DNA from: Szabonella alba
GTDB lineage: Bacteria > Pseudomonadota > Alphaproteobacteria > Rhodobacterales > Rhodobacteraceae
Assembly: GCF_016765775.1 (NCBI RefSeq)
Contig: NZ_JAESVN010000006.1
Location: 1 to 64,000 of the forward strand
Length of the DNA: 64,000 bases
Direction: 5' to 3'
The notes below the pieces were generated by a model, which saw only the letters and a program-made list of their open reading frames with translations, did not search any database and had not been told where the DNA came from. This document shows positions 42,747 through 52,857 of the stretch, in pieces. Position 1 is the stretch's first letter. Every line of letters begins with the position of its first letter. A program made the translations under genes and the position numbers.

Positions 42747-42981
42747 CCGGTTTCCTTTCCTGATCGGTCATGAACCTTCCGAGGTTCTGTGAGGAGAACC
42801 GATGCCAAAGGGGTTTCATTCCGGATCTTTCCGAAGATTTTGGATCAGATCAGACAAGGTACTGAAAATATTTAACAACATACAGGATACGGAACCGTAT
42901 GTCGCAATCCCCTTCTGGTCAGACCGTCCGCAATATCCTCTGCGTCACGTCAACGGCGGGGGGGACAGGCCACAAGCAGCA

Positions 42982-43008
42982 ACGCCCCGGACACGGGGTC
43001 CGGGGCGT
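42982..43008. terminator. Perfect 11-bp GC hairpin without T-run
   Basis: ACGCCCCGGAC and GTCCGGGGCGT form an uninterrupted stem around a five-base loop. No T-run follows on either strand. It lies in the 393-base gap (42747-43139) between the GSR-rich gene's start and the end of mcl1, which otherwise shows an AT-rich candidate promoter near 42850-42900 and no gene. Confidence 0.45.
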
Positions 43009-43139
43009 GCATCCTCCCATAGCGCCGCAGGGCCTCCTCTTCCCATACGCGGCGCGGGCATCTTTCAGTTCCGTCTGAAAAACCGGCAAATCTTAGGTAA
43101 AGCTGACTTCATCCAGAGCGGTTTGTCAACGAATCCCGC

Positions 43140-44096
43140 TCAACCGGCAATCATTTCCGACTGGCGTACGATGACCTCGGCCTGTTTGATCGAGGCGATA
43201 TCGACCAGCCGTCCCTTGTAGACTGTTGCCCCCTCACCGCGCGCCTTTGCGGCCTCCATCGCGGCAAGGATCTCCCGCGCTTCGGCAACCGCGGCCTCGG
43301 ACGGGGTGAAGATCTCATTGGCCAGCGCGACCTGTTTCGGGTGGATCGCCCATTTGCCGACCATGCCCAGCGTCGCCGAACGGCGGGCCTGCGCGCGAAA
43401 GCCCTCATCATCGCCGAAATCGCCGAAAGGCCCGTCCACCGGCAGCACGCCATGGGTACGGCAGGCCGCGACAATGGCCGCCTGCGCCCAGTGCCAGGGG
43501 TCCGACCAGTGCCGCGCGCCATCCTGCAGCATGTAGTAGTTTTCCTGCGTCCCGCCGATGCCGGTGGTCTGCATGCCCATCGAGGCCGCGAAATCGGCGG
43601 CCCCCAGGCTCATGGCCTGCAGGCGCGGGCTGGAGGCGGCGATTTCTTCGACATGGGTAATGCCTGCAGCACTTTCGATGATGACCTCGAACCCGATCGG
43701 GCGGGTGCGCCCCTTGGCCCGTTCAATAGCGGTAACAAGCGCATCCACTGCATAGACATCGGCAGCGCAACCCACTTTCGGGATCATGATCTGATCCAGC
43801 CGGTCCCCCGCCTGTTCCAGCAGATCGACCACATCGCGATACCAGAACGGCGTGTCCAGCCCGTTGATCCGCACCGACAGCGTCTTGCGGCCCCAGTCCA
43901 CTGCATTGATCGCGGCAATAATATTTGCGCGCGCGGTATCCTTGTCGCCGGGGGCGACGGAATCCTCCAGATCCAGATTGATGACATCAGCCGCCGAGGC
44001 AGCCATCTTTTCGAACAGGGCCGGGCGGGAGCCGGGGCCGAACAACTGGCAGCGATTGGGACGGGCCGGGGGGGCGGGTTGGAGACGGAAGCTCAT
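43140..44096 (-). CDS. mcl1: L-malyl-CoA/beta-methylmalyl-CoA lyase
   Basis: The enzyme cleaves L-malyl-CoA to acetyl-CoA and glyoxylate and beta-methylmalyl-CoA to propionyl-CoA and glyoxylate in the ethylmalonyl-CoA pathway for C2 assimilation. The 318-residue protein (MSFRLQPAPPARPNRCQLFG at the start) agrees with the Rhodobacter sphaeroides Mcl1 over most of its length as I recall it, including AADVINLDLEDSVAP, FEVIIESAAGI and the Mg-binding Glu and Asp. The ATG at 44096 is the family start; longer frames upstream are noncoding. Divergent from the aminotransferase. Confidence 0.95.
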   Translation of the reverse strand: MSFRLQPAPPARPNRCQLFGPGSRPALFEKMAASAADVINLDLEDSVAPGDKDTARANIIAAINAVDWGRKTLSVRINGLDTPFWYRDVVDLLEQAGDRLDQIMIPKVGCAADVYAVDALVTAIERAKGRTRPIGFEVIIESAAGITHVEEIAASSPRLQAMSLGAADFAASMGMQTTGIGGTQENYYMLQDGARHWSDPWHWAQAAIVAACRTHGVLPVDGPFGDFGDDEGFRAQARRSATLGMVGKWAIHPKQVALANEIFTPSEAAVAEAREILAAMEAAKARGEGATVYKGRLVDIASIKQAEVIVRQSEMIAG

Positions 44097-44317
44097 CTTC
44101 GGATCCTTCAGTAAGGAAGTTGCCTGACGGTCAATTCCTGCGATATAATGTTGCGCATCAATCCGCAAGACGCCTTTTGCGCCGCAGCAATGCAGATGCG
44201 GCATCCCGTGACTTGCCGGAACGCGGACGAGGAGGCCGCCGCGCAACGCGCCTTCATCGCTTGACCCGCCCGCCACAAGCGCGGATAGAACGGGGGTCCC
44301 GCGCAAAGGAGTGTTCC

Positions 44318-45178
44318 ATGACCCGCATCGTCCATGTCAACGGCCAGTATCTGCCCGAGGCCGAGGCCACCGTCTCGATCTTCGACCGGGGGTTCCTGAT
44401 GGCCGATGGCGTTTATGAGGTGACATCGGTTCTGGGCGGTAAACTGATCGACTTTCCCGGCCATGCGGCACGGCTGGAACGGTCTTTGGCTGAACTGGAC
44501 ATGACCAGCCCGGTCACGACCGACGAATTGCTGGCGATCCACCGCGAACTGGTGGCGCGCAATTCCATCACCGATGGCATGGTCTATCTGCAGATCACGC
44601 GCGGCAATCCCGGTGACCGCGATTTCGCCTATCCCGATCCGCCGGTGACGCCGACCATCGTGCTGTTCACCCAGTCCAAGCCCGGCCTTGCCGACAATCC
44701 GGCGGCAAAGACCGGCATCAAGGTCGTGTCCATCGAGGATATCCGCTGGGGCCGCCGTGACATCAAGACGGTGCAGCTGCTGTATCCGTCGATTGGCAAG
44801 ATGATGGCCAAGAAGGCCGGTGCCGATGATGCCTGGATGGTCGAGGACGGCTTCGTGACCGAAGGCACCTCGAACAATGCCTATATCGTCAAGAACGGGC
44901 GGATCATCACGCGGCAACTGGGCACGGATATCCTGCACGGCATAACCCGCGCCGCCGTGCTGCGCTTTGCCGCCGAGGCGCAGATGGAAATCGAGGAACG
45001 CGCCTTTACCATCGACGAGGCGCTTGCGGCGGATGAGGCTTTCGTGACCTCGGCCTCGGCCTTCGTCATGCCGGTGGTTCAGATCGACGGCGCGGCGGTG
45101 GGGGATGGCCGCCCGGGCCGCGTCGCAACCCGCCTGCGGGAAATCTATCTTGACGAAAGCCGCAAGGCGGCGCTGTAG
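44318..45178 (+). CDS. dat: D-amino-acid aminotransferase (fold type IV)
   Basis: A 286-residue pyridoxal-phosphate enzyme of the branched-chain/D-alanine class. MTRIVHVNGQYLPEAEATVS, FDRGFLMADGVYE, the cofactor-binding Lys in RRDIKTVQLLYPS and the phosphate-binding EGTSNNAYIV are visible. It makes D-alanine and D-glutamate from keto acids. The ATG at 44318 follows AAAGGAG by eight bases. A hairpin follows the stop. Confidence 0.88.
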   Translation: MTRIVHVNGQYLPEAEATVSIFDRGFLMADGVYEVTSVLGGKLIDFPGHAARLERSLAELDMTSPVTTDELLAIHRELVARNSITDGMVYLQITRGNPGDRDFAYPDPPVTPTIVLFTQSKPGLADNPAAKTGIKVVSIEDIRWGRRDIKTVQLLYPSIGKMMAKKAGADDAWMVEDGFVTEGTSNNAYIVKNGRIITRQLGTDILHGITRAAVLRFAAEAQMEIEERAFTIDEALAADEAFVTSASAFVMPVVQIDGAAVGDGRPGRVATRLREIYLDESRKAAL

Positions 45179-45182
45179 GGCG

Positions 45183-45220
45183 CAAGGCGGGGATCGGCTT
45201 CGTGCCGTCGCCCCGCCTTG
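45183..45220 (+). terminator. Hairpin after the aminotransferase gene
   Basis: CAAGGCGGGG (45183-45192) pairs with CCCCGCCTTG (45211-45220) across an 18-base loop that itself can fold (CGGC/GCCG). The stem starts four bases after the stop codon. No long T-run follows, so termination strength is uncertain. Confidence 0.55.
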
Positions 45221-45280
45221 ACAACCGCCAGGCCGGAGCCGGGGGCTACCGCCCCGCCCTCCATCGCCCTTTCGCTGCGG

Positions 45281-46774
45281 TCAGGCCGTGACCATCCCCT
45301 GCTGGACCGGCACCTGCTGACCCTCATTCGTCACAAGCAGCCGATCCACCGGAAAGGACTCCCGGGTGATGCCATCCAGCCGCGCGATGGCAAGACCGTT
45401 GATCATGACAAGCATCCCGTCCGCATCAGGATCATCCTCGACCGTCAGCACCGGTGCATCGAACCCTTCCAGGTCAACGATAAGCTGGTCATCCACGCCA
45501 TTGAAATCGGTGATGATGACCGGGCGGGGGTCTTCCATATCCATTTCTTCCGCAACGCGTTCGATGCCAAAAAAGTCCTCGCCCGCGCCGCCCGCCATCC
45601 GGTCAAGATAATCCCCGACCAGCGTGTCATTACCCTGACCACCGTAAAGCTCGCTTGGCGCGCTTTCAGTTCCCTCACCCAAGGCGAACAGAATGTCGTT
45701 CCCCGCGCCGCCCTCAAGCGTATTGCGCCCTTGCCAATCTGCCAGCACGTCATCTCCGGCGCCGCCGACAAGCAGATCATTCCCGGCCCCGCCGATTAGG
45801 GTGTCGGATCCTGCCCCGCCATAGACCAGATCATCCCCGTCCATCGCTTCGATCAAGTCTGCCCCGCCCAGGCCTTCAATCCGGTCTGCCATTTCGGTGC
45901 CGGTGATCGTGTCCGCCCCTTCCGTGCCTGTCAGAACATTCTGCGCGACATCGAATTCCAGCGCCTCGGACGGTATGTCCCCGGGCGCGACAAGGAAGAT
46001 GCGGGCAAGCTCTGTCCCTGACCGCAGACGGATCAGCGTGCCGTCGATCTCGTCATCCGCAACAAGCTCGACCTCGGACTCGGCATAGCCCGACAATTCC
46101 AGACGGATCCGGTCCTCTGCGGGGTTGAAATCGACGATCGTCAGCGGCTCAAACTGCTGGGCGGCGCCGGTTTCCGCGCTCAGTTGCACAACGAACCGGT
46201 CCCGCCCCTCGGCTCCGGACATTTCATCGCCCCAATCGCCGACAAGCGTGTCATCGCCCGCCCCGCCGAACAATTCATCCTGTCCGGGTTCTTCGGCGCC
46301 ATCCACGGCGTTCAGCAGATCGGCACCATCACCGCCCAACAGATAATCCGTTCCACTGTCATCGGTCAGGACGTCATCGCCGGTCCCGCCGGACAGTTCA
46401 TCCTCTCCGCGGCCACCAAACAGGGTGTCACTGCCCGCCCCGCCCGAAAGGCCGTCGGACCCTGCCCCGCCGTAAAGAAGGTCTTTCCCTGCATCGCCCG
46501 ACAGCGTGTCATTGCCTTCACCGCCGAACAACTGGTCATAGCCGATCCCGCCAGACACCTCATCATCGCCGCCGAATGCATCGACAGTGTCATTGCCGCC
46601 AAGCGCCGAAATCAGGTCATCATCATCGGTGCCGTGCAGCAGATCCGCGTCTTCGCTGGGTTCGGCATCCGGTTCGCGTGCGGGACGATCCTCATCATCG
46701 TCATTGCTGGAACCATCAAGAAGAAGCCCCCCCAACAGCAGCATGGGCAGGGCAAGCAGGGCGAGAATTTCCAT
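45281..46774 (-). CDS. RTX (hemolysin-type calcium-binding repeat) protein
   Basis: A 497-residue acidic protein carrying two blocks of GGxGxD nonapeptide repeats (residues ~55-170 and ~315-385; for example GGEGNDTLSGDAGKDLLYGG) that fold into calcium-bound beta rolls. The N-terminus is hydrophobic (MEILALLALPMLLLGGLLLD) and followed by an acidic stretch SSNDDDEDRP. Between repeats are globular segments with FNPAEDRIRLELSGYAESEV. RTX proteins are normally exported by type I secretion using an uncleaved C-terminal signal. No secretion genes are nearby. The ATG at 46774 has AGAGG upstream. Confidence 0.88.
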   Translation of the reverse strand: MEILALLALPMLLLGGLLLDGSSNDDDEDRPAREPDAEPSEDADLLHGTDDDDLISALGGNDTVDAFGGDDEVSGGIGYDQLFGGEGNDTLSGDAGKDLLYGGAGSDGLSGGAGSDTLFGGRGEDELSGGTGDDVLTDDSGTDYLLGGDGADLLNAVDGAEEPGQDELFGGAGDDTLVGDWGDEMSGAEGRDRFVVQLSAETGAAQQFEPLTIVDFNPAEDRIRLELSGYAESEVELVADDEIDGTLIRLRSGTELARIFLVAPGDIPSEALEFDVAQNVLTGTEGADTITGTEMADRIEGLGGADLIEAMDGDDLVYGGAGSDTLIGGAGNDLLVGGAGDDVLADWQGRNTLEGGAGNDILFALGEGTESAPSELYGGQGNDTLVGDYLDRMAGGAGEDFFGIERVAEEMDMEDPRPVIITDFNGVDDQLIVDLEGFDAPVLTVEDDPDADGMLVMINGLAIARLDGITRESFPVDRLLVTNEGQQVPVQQGMVTA

Positions 46775-46947
46775 GGCAACCTCTAGAAAACACAAAACAC
46801 ACTGGAAACTGCCCTCCTAGGCGCAGGATTCCCTGATTCCGTTTATCGCGACACGAATGGGTCTCCGTCAATTCCTTAACGGAACCTGTTTCTTAGCAAG
46901 GACATATACGACCAGTTTTCAGATACTTGTGCCGATTATGATGGGTA

Positions 46948-47274
46948 TCAGCCGCCCTTTTCGACATTCTCGCGAAATGCCTGCGCGAATCGATCCTGCT
47001 TTGCCGCATCCGCCTCGGTCTGATGGGCCGCGCGCCAATCGTCATAGGGCATCCGGTAGACAATCTCGCGCGCGTCTTCCTTGCTCATCTCCAGACCGCG
47101 CGCATTGGCCGCCTCCTGATACCAGCGCGACAGGCAGTTGCGGCAGAAGCCTGCAAGATTCATCAGGTCGATATTCTGCACGTCGGGGCGCTCGTCCAGC
47201 AGATGATCCATCAGGCGGCGAAAGGCGGCAGCCTCAAGCTCGGTGCGGGTGGCGGCGTCGGGTATTCCAGTCAT
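46948..47274 (-). CDS. DUF1244 family protein
   Basis: The 108-residue product matches the small conserved DUF1244 family: AAFRRLMDHLLDERPDVQNI, DLMNLAGFCRNCLSRWYQEA and EIVYRMPYDDWRAAHQ. A Cys-x-x-Cys (CRNC) is present. The role is unknown. It starts two bases after the N-formylglutamate amidohydrolase gene and is cotranscribed with it. Confidence 0.88.
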   Translation of the reverse strand: MTGIPDAATRTELEAAAFRRLMDHLLDERPDVQNIDLMNLAGFCRNCLSRWYQEAANARGLEMSKEDAREIVYRMPYDDWRAAHQTEADAAKQDRFAQAFRENVEKGG

Positions 47275-47275
47275 G

Positions 47276-48043
47276 TCATTCTCCTTTCGCGGTCACGTCA
47301 TCCAGCGCGGCCCGGATCAGCGGAGCCAGCCGCGCCGCCCAGTCCCGCTGTGCTGCCTCATCGGCGATCAGGTCGTTGCGCAGTTCGATCAGCGTATTGT
47401 GGCGGCCCATCCGCAGCGCATGCCGGTCAATGGCATCGCCGGGCAGATGGCCCGTATAGGGCTCGTTATCGCCGACGCACAGATCCGGCTCGGCCTCCAG
47501 CCGCGCGATCAGTGCCCGCGACAGCCGGTCATCCAGATGAGAATAAAGCACCCCCACCTGCCAGGGCCTCGGCGCACGCCCCCGCAGACAGGGCGTGAAG
47601 GAATGAATCGCGATCACCACCGTATCGGGCCTGCGCGCCGCCAGCGCCGCATAAGCCGCGTGATAGGGACGATAGAGACCGTCCAGCCGTCTTTCGCGTT
47701 CCGCCGCATCGGCCTGCCGGTTGCCCGGAATGATCGTGCCGTCATAAAGTTTCATCAGCAGCGTCGGATCGTCCTCACCCCGGTTGGGATCAATCACAAG
47801 GCGTGAGAAATCCGACAGGATCGCGGGCGCGTCCAGCGTCTCGGCCAGCGCCAGCGTCAGCCCCGCCGCGCCGGGGTCATAGGCGATATGGCGGGCCATA
47901 TCCGCCGGCCCGATGCCCAGATCGCCACCAGACACATCGGCAGGCACCCGGTTGGTTGCATGATCGCAGGTGACCAGAAAGCGCGCAGGACGGTCCGCCC
48001 CGAAAATGCGGTAAGGTTGCGGATCGGGCTGTGTCACCTTCAT
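47276..48043 (-). CDS. N-formylglutamate amidohydrolase family protein
   Basis: A 255-residue hydrolase of the N-formylglutamate deformylase fold (VTCDHATNRVPADV, FSRLVIDPNRGEDDPTLL, IAIHSFTP, NEPYTG). In histidine degradation the family releases formate and glutamate, but the amidohydrolase-like group has other substrates and no hut genes are nearby. It leads the pair with DUF1244. Confidence 0.88.
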   Translation of the reverse strand: MKVTQPDPQPYRIFGADRPARFLVTCDHATNRVPADVSGGDLGIGPADMARHIAYDPGAAGLTLALAETLDAPAILSDFSRLVIDPNRGEDDPTLLMKLYDGTIIPGNRQADAAERERRLDGLYRPYHAAYAALAARRPDTVVIAIHSFTPCLRGRAPRPWQVGVLYSHLDDRLSRALIARLEAEPDLCVGDNEPYTGHLPGDAIDRHALRMGRHNTLIELRNDLIADEAAQRDWAARLAPLIRAALDDVTAKGE

Positions 48044-48241
48044 TCTCCCGTCATGTCAAGCTGCGAGGAAGATCTAACCCTCCCGCCCGGAAAAGGGAAC
48101 CGCAGCCTTGCCCCGCACTGCCCCCTGCCCCCCGGATTTCGCGCCTGATCAGCCGCCCGACCGTTGCCCCCAGGGGGGATTTCGGCCATAAGGCGCTTGG
48201 CCCACCGATAGACCCACTTTGCAACAGGGAACGAAGAACGC

Positions 48242-49690
48242 ATGAGACGCCTTCGCAATGTCAAGGTCGTGGCCACGCTGGGCCCGTCCTCCTCCGATTA
48301 CGACACGATCCGCGCACTGTTTGAGGCAGGAGCCGATGTGTTCCGCCTGAACATGAGCCACGGCACCCATGACGACATCGCCGCGCGCCACCGCATCATC
48401 CGCCAGATCGAAAGCGATACCGGACGTCCGATCTGCATTCTGGCCGATCTTCAGGGCCCGAAACTGCGTGTCGGCACGTTCGCGGCCGAGGGCGGTGAGG
48501 ATTTGGCCCCCGGCGCGGCCTTCCGGATGGATCTGGACCCGACACCGGGCGATGCAAGCCGTGTGCAACTGCCGCATCCCGAGATTTTTGCCGCACTGGA
48601 ACCGGGGGCGACGCTGCTGGTCAATGACGGCAAAATCCGCCTGAAGGTTGAAACCTGCGGCAGCGATTTCGCGGATTGCACCGTGGTGGTGGGCGGCGTT
48701 ATTTCCAACCGCAAGGGCGTGAACGTCCCCGATGTCGTGCTGCCGCTGGCGGCGCTGTCGGAAAAGGACCGCAAGGATCTGGAATTCGCTGCCAATCTGG
48801 GTGTGGACTGGCTGGCCCTGTCCTTCGTGCAGCGTCCCGAGGATGTGCTGGAGGCGCGCGAACTGGCCAAGGGCCGCGCGGCGATCCTGTCCAAGATTGA
48901 GAAACCGGCGGCGGTGAAAGCCTATGACGCGATCCTTGCCGTTTCCGACGGCATCATGGTTGCGCGCGGCGATCTGGGCGTCGAAATGCCTGTTCATGCC
49001 GTGCCGCCGATCCAGAAACGTCTGGTGCGCGGCGCGCGCGCGGCGGCGAAGCCTGTGATCGTGGCCACGCAGATGCTGGAATCCATGATCGAATCCCCGG
49101 TGCCCACCCGGGCCGAGGTTTCGGACGTGGCCACCGCCATCTACGAAGGCGCCGATGCGGTCATGCTGTCGGCGGAATCGGCGGCGGGGCAGTATCCGGT
49201 CGAGGCCGTGCAGACGATGAACAATGTCGCGATCTCGGTCGAAAGCGACAATATCTATCGTGAGGTGATCGAGGCCAGCCGCCGCGCCGAGCGCAAGACC
49301 GTCGCGGATGCCATCGTTTCAGCCGCGCGTGAGATTGCCGAAACGACCGATATCAAGGCGATCTGCTGTTTCACCCAGTCGGGCACCACCGCCACGCTGG
49401 TGGCGCGCGAGCGCCCCCGCGTCCCGATCATCGCGCTGACGCCGCTGATGGGCACGGCGCGCAGGCTGTGCCTGACATGGGGCACGCATTGCGCGATCAC
49501 CGACCGTCAGGACCGCTTCAAGGGCGCCGTCATCGCTGCGGCCAAGGTGGCGCGGCGCGACGGTTTCGCGACCGAACGTGACCAGATCGTGGTGACGGCG
49601 GGCGTGCCGTTCAACGTGCAGGGCACAACGAACATCCTGCGCGTTGCCCCCTGCGACGAGCGATTGATTTTCAACGCGGATCCCGAATAA
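48242..49690 (+). CDS. pyk: Pyruvate kinase
   Basis: The enzyme forms pyruvate and ATP from phosphoenolpyruvate. The 482-residue protein has the substrate and metal motifs [37 protein letters not shown] and ATQMLESMI and a C-terminal regulatory domain. Length fits the family. The next gene, a small membrane protein, follows after 35 bases. Confidence 0.96.
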   Translation: MRRLRNVKVVATLGPSSSDYDTIRALFEAGADVFRLNMSHGTHDDIAARHRIIRQIESDTGRPICILADLQGPKLRVGTFAAEGGEDLAPGAAFRMDLDPTPGDASRVQLPHPEIFAALEPGATLLVNDGKIRLKVETCGSDFADCTVVVGGVISNRKGVNVPDVVLPLAALSEKDRKDLEFAANLGVDWLALSFVQRPEDVLEARELAKGRAAILSKIEKPAAVKAYDAILAVSDGIMVARGDLGVEMPVHAVPPIQKRLVRGARAAAKPVIVATQMLESMIESPVPTRAEVSDVATAIYEGADAVMLSAESAAGQYPVEAVQTMNNVAISVESDNIYREVIEASRRAERKTVADAIVSAAREIAETTDIKAICCFTQSGTTATLVARERPRVPIIALTPLMGTARRLCLTWGTHCAITDRQDRFKGAVIAAAKVARRDGFATERDQIVVTAGVPFNVQGTTNILRVAPCDERLIFNADPE

Positions 49691-49725
49691 TCTGACCCCG
49701 GGCAATGCTGGGGAATGGTGGCGGG

Positions 49726-49950
49726 ATGGATCCGGATCTTATGCTTGTGATCGGGCTGGTTCTGGCCGTTCTGACCATCCCCTCCATGCTGTCAGCCTAT
49801 GCGGAATCCCGCCCGCCCCGGGCGGCGGCCATCGTGTCGCTGATTGCCGGGGTCCTGATCGCCGTGGCGCTGACAAACAAGGCGGGCGGCTACAGCATCG
49901 CCGAGATCCCCGATGTGTTCTACCGGGTGATCGGGCGCTATCTGAACTGA
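49726..49950 (+). CDS. Small membrane protein
   Basis: A 74-residue protein with two transmembrane segments ([20 protein letters not shown] and [20 protein letters not shown]) and a basic C-terminal tail. The ATG at 49726 ([11 protein letters not shown]) is preferred over 49705. It follows pyk and precedes the rpmI-rplT operon. No family name is known to me; short alphaproteobacterial relatives are usually annotated as hypothetical. Confidence 0.7.
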   Translation: MDPDLMLVIGLVLAVLTIPSMLSAYAESRPPRAAAIVSLIAGVLIAVALTNKAGGYSIAEIPDVFYRVIGRYLN

Positions 49951-50108
49951 CCGGCGAAACTGCCGGAAATCCACGAAAACACTGCCAAAAACAGGTGTTT
50001 TCTCTTGCACCCCAGGGCGGGCTTGCCTATACGGCCCGCTCTGACCCCGCGCGTCCGGCCAAGAGGCATGCCGAGTCGCGCGATAACCACTCGAAAGAGG
50101 AGATGGAA

Positions 50109-50309
50109 ATGCCCAAGATGAAGACCAAATCCGCGGCCAAGAAGCGTTTCAGCTTCACCGCGACCGGCAAGGTGAAGGCTGGCCCTGCGGGCAAGCGTCA
50201 CGGCATGATCAAACGCTCGACGAAATTCATCCGCGATGTGACGGGGACCATGATCCTGTCCGATGCGGATGCCAAGATCGTCAAGAAATACATGCCCTAT
50301 AACCGGTAA
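50109..50309 (+). CDS. rpmI: 50S ribosomal protein L35
   Basis: The 66-residue basic protein begins [20 protein letters not shown] and ends KKYMPYNR, the family signature. GAGGAG precedes the ATG at 50109; a longer frame from 49995 is not protein-like. It leads rplT by 12 bases. The usual infC is not adjacent. Confidence 0.97.
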   Translation: MPKMKTKSAAKKRFSFTATGKVKAGPAGKRHGMIKRSTKFIRDVTGTMILSDADAKIVKKYMPYNR

Positions 50310-50321
50310 GGAGAGCCAGAT

Positions 50322-50687
50322 ATGTCCCGCGTCAAATCCGGCGTCGTTACCCACGCCCGCCACCGCAAGGTGATCAAGGCTGCCAAAGGCTATTACGCCG
50401 CGCGCAGCACGAACTTCCGCACCGCCACGCAGGCGGTCGACAAGGCGAACCAGTATGCGACCCGTGACCGCAAGACCCGCAAGCGCAATTTCCGCGCGCT
50501 GTGGATCCAGCGGATCAATGCCGCTGTTCGCCTGTTCGATGCCGAACTGAACTATTCGCGCTTCATCAACGGTCTGGCGCTCGCCGGGATCGAAGTGGAC
50601 CGCAAGGTTCTGGCCGATCTGGCCGTGCATGAGCCCGAGGCGTTCAACGCCATCGCGGCGCAGGCCAAGGCCGCCCTGCCCGCCTGA
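50322..50687 (+). CDS. rplT: 50S ribosomal protein L20
   Basis: A 121-residue 23S rRNA-binding protein needed early in large-subunit assembly ([51 protein letters not shown]). It ends the rpmI-rplT operon and is followed by a strong terminator. L20 often represses this operon through the leader; no such structure was looked at in detail. Confidence 0.97.
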   Translation: MSRVKSGVVTHARHRKVIKAAKGYYAARSTNFRTATQAVDKANQYATRDRKTRKRNFRALWIQRINAAVRLFDAELNYSRFINGLALAGIEVDRKVLADLAVHEPEAFNAIAAQAKAALPA

Positions 50688-50708
50688 TCGGCAGCAGCAC
50701 CCCAAATG

Positions 50709-50737
50709 AAAAAGCCCCGCTTCCGGCGGGGCTTTTT
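50709..50737. terminator. Strong bidirectional terminator between rplT and bztD
   Basis: GCCCCGC and GCGGGGC pair around TTCCG, flanked by AAAAA and TTTTT. It ends rplT on the plus strand and the bzt operon on the minus strand. Confidence 0.93.
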
Positions 50738-50755
50738 GCATTATGGCCTGTGCCG

Positions 50756-51547
50756 TCAGTGCCCGAGGATCTGGCTGAGGAACAGCTTGGTCCGGTCGCT
50801 TTTCGGATTGTTGAAAAACTCCTTCGGCTCGTTCTGCTCGACGATCTGCCCCTGATCCATGAAGATCACCCGGTTCGCCACCGCCTGCGCAAAGCCCATT
50901 TCATGCGTGACACACAGCATTGTCATGCCTTCTTCGGCCAGTTCGATCATCGTGTCGAGCACTTCCTTGATCATCTCGGGGTCCAGCGCCGATGTCGGTT
51001 CATCGAACAACATGATCCGGGGTTTCATGCACAAGGACCGCGCGATGGCGACGCGCTGCTGCTGCCCGCCCGACAGCTGCCCGGGATATTTCAGCGCCTG
51101 TTCGGGGATCTTGACCTTGCGCAGATAATGCATGGCCACTTCCTCGGCCTCTTTCTTGGGCGTCTTGCGCACCCAGATCGGGGCCAGCGTGCAGTTCTCC
51201 AGAATGGTCAGATGCGGGAACAGGTTGAAATGTTGAAACACCATTCCGACCTCGGACCGCACCTTGTCGATATTCTTCAGGTCCGAGGTCAGTTCCGTGC
51301 CATCCACGACGATCTTGCCGGCCTGATGTTCCTCCAGCCGGTTGATGCAGCGGATCAGGGTGGATTTTCCCGACCCCGAGGGGCCACAAATCACGATCCG
51401 CTCCCCCCGGTTGACGGTCATGTTGATGTCGCGCAGCACATGGAAAGTGCCGTACCATTTGTTCATGTCACTGATCTGGATGGCCACCTCATCGGTGACT
51501 TGCATCTGACTGCGGTCGATCTGACGTTCGATTGCGGCTTCGGACAT
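50756..51547 (-). CDS. bztD: Polar amino-acid ABC transporter ATP-binding protein
   Basis: The 263-residue ATPase of the glutamate/glutamine/aspartate/asparagine transporter has Walker [10 protein letters not shown], signature LSGGQQQR, Walker [14 protein letters not shown] and the H-loop VTHEM. It closes the bztABCD operon. It energises uptake through BztB and BztC. Confidence 0.94.
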   Translation of the reverse strand: MSEAAIERQIDRSQMQVTDEVAIQISDMNKWYGTFHVLRDINMTVNRGERIVICGPSGSGKSTLIRCINRLEEHQAGKIVVDGTELTSDLKNIDKVRSEVGMVFQHFNLFPHLTILENCTLAPIWVRKTPKKEAEEVAMHYLRKVKIPEQALKYPGQLSGGQQQRVAIARSLCMKPRIMLFDEPTSALDPEMIKEVLDTMIELAEEGMTMLCVTHEMGFAQAVANRVIFMDQGQIVEQNEPKEFFNNPKSDRTKLFLSQILGH

Positions 51548-51557
51548 TGCGGGCTCC

Positions 51558-52856
51558 TTAGCGATGGTCTGTCTTCAGCTTGCGCTCCAGATACTGGGAA
51601 TAGCGCGACATGCCGAAGCAGAAGATGAAGAAACAAAGGCCGATAAACCCGAACAGTTCCCAATAGATACCGTTCCAGTCACTGTCGGCCCGAATGGCGT
51701 TCGAAAGCCCGATCGGATCAAGAATGCCGATGAAGACCACCAGCGTGGTATCCTTGAACAGCCCAATGAAGGTGTTGACGATGCCCGGGATCGAGATTTT
51801 CAGGGCTTGCGGCATGATGATCAGCCGCTGCGCCTTCCAGTAATCAAGGCCAAGCGCATCGGCGGCCTCATACTGTCCACGCGGCAGGGCGGCAAGACCG
51901 CCCCGGATCACCTCGGCCATATAGGCCGAAGCAAACAGCGTCACCATGATGATGACCCGCAGGATGATGTCGAAATTCGTCCCCGGCGGCAGGAAGTAGT
52001 TCAAGAGCAGAGACGCCGTGAACAGCAATGTGATCAGCGGCACGCCCCGGATGAACTCGATGAACCCCACCGAAACCGTCTTGATCAGGAACATGTCCGA
52101 CTGTCGCCCCAGCGCCAGCACGATACCGATGGGCAGCGACAGCGCGATCCCGGTGACGCCAATCACGGTCGAGACCATGAAGCCGCCAAAACTGTCGGAA
52201 CGGATCGGCATGATGCCGATGGGCAGAGCCCCGGACAGCATGTTCGAGATCGGCCCCGTCAGATAAAGCCACCACAGGATCGTGGCAAGGACGCCAACGA
52301 TAGTGGCCGCCAGCGTCGACAGTGGAAGCGTCACGCGATAGGCGAGATAGCCGACGGCAAAGCCCGCCATTGCGATGATCGGAAACCAGATCGTCCCCCC
52401 CCAGAGCAGCCAGAAGGCCAGCGCCGGATAGATCGCACTGAACCAGAACAGTTTGCGCGGCGCGCCCGCGAACAGGATCGGTGCCAGCGCCACCAGCATC
52501 AGTACGAAAGCCAGCGTTGGACGCCAATAGGCCGAAGGCGGGTAGAACCCGAAGATCAGCTGATGCCAGCGATCCTTGATGACGCCGAAACAGGCGCCCG
52601 TCGCTCCGTCAAGGATCTGGCGGCATTCGGCAAGGCTTTCCGCATTCCAGACCGCATTCAGAAACCACGGACCGATATGCAGGACGATCCAGATGACCGA
52701 ACTGATGCCCAGCACGGTCAGGATGATGTTGAGCACCCCCGAAAACAGGTTTTCGCGCAGCCAGCGGATCGCGCCGACCTCGGTCAGGGGTGGGGTGGCC
52801 TCGGGCAGCATCGAGTCGCGGACATAGGCCACCGTATTGGAATGGGTATCGCTCAT
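51558..52856 (-). CDS. bztC: Polar amino-acid ABC transporter permease BztC
   Basis: A 432-residue inner-membrane permease with an unusually long N-terminal part for the HisM/AapM type and the EAA-like motif [20 protein letters not shown] near the C-terminus. It starts two bases after the stop of bztB. Forms a heteromeric channel with BztB. Confidence 0.93.
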   Translation of the reverse strand: MSDTHSNTVAYVRDSMLPEATPPLTEVGAIRWLRENLFSGVLNIILTVLGISSVIWIVLHIGPWFLNAVWNAESLAECRQILDGATGACFGVIKDRWHQLIFGFYPPSAYWRPTLAFVLMLVALAPILFAGAPRKLFWFSAIYPALAFWLLWGGTIWFPIIAMAGFAVGYLAYRVTLPLSTLAATIVGVLATILWWLYLTGPISNMLSGALPIGIMPIRSDSFGGFMVSTVIGVTGIALSLPIGIVLALGRQSDMFLIKTVSVGFIEFIRGVPLITLLFTASLLLNYFLPPGTNFDIILRVIIMVTLFASAYMAEVIRGGLAALPRGQYEAADALGLDYWKAQRLIIMPQALKISIPGIVNTFIGLFKDTTLVVFIGILDPIGLSNAIRADSDWNGIYWELFGFIGLCFFIFCFGMSRYSQYLERKLKTDHR

Positions 52857-52857
52857 C

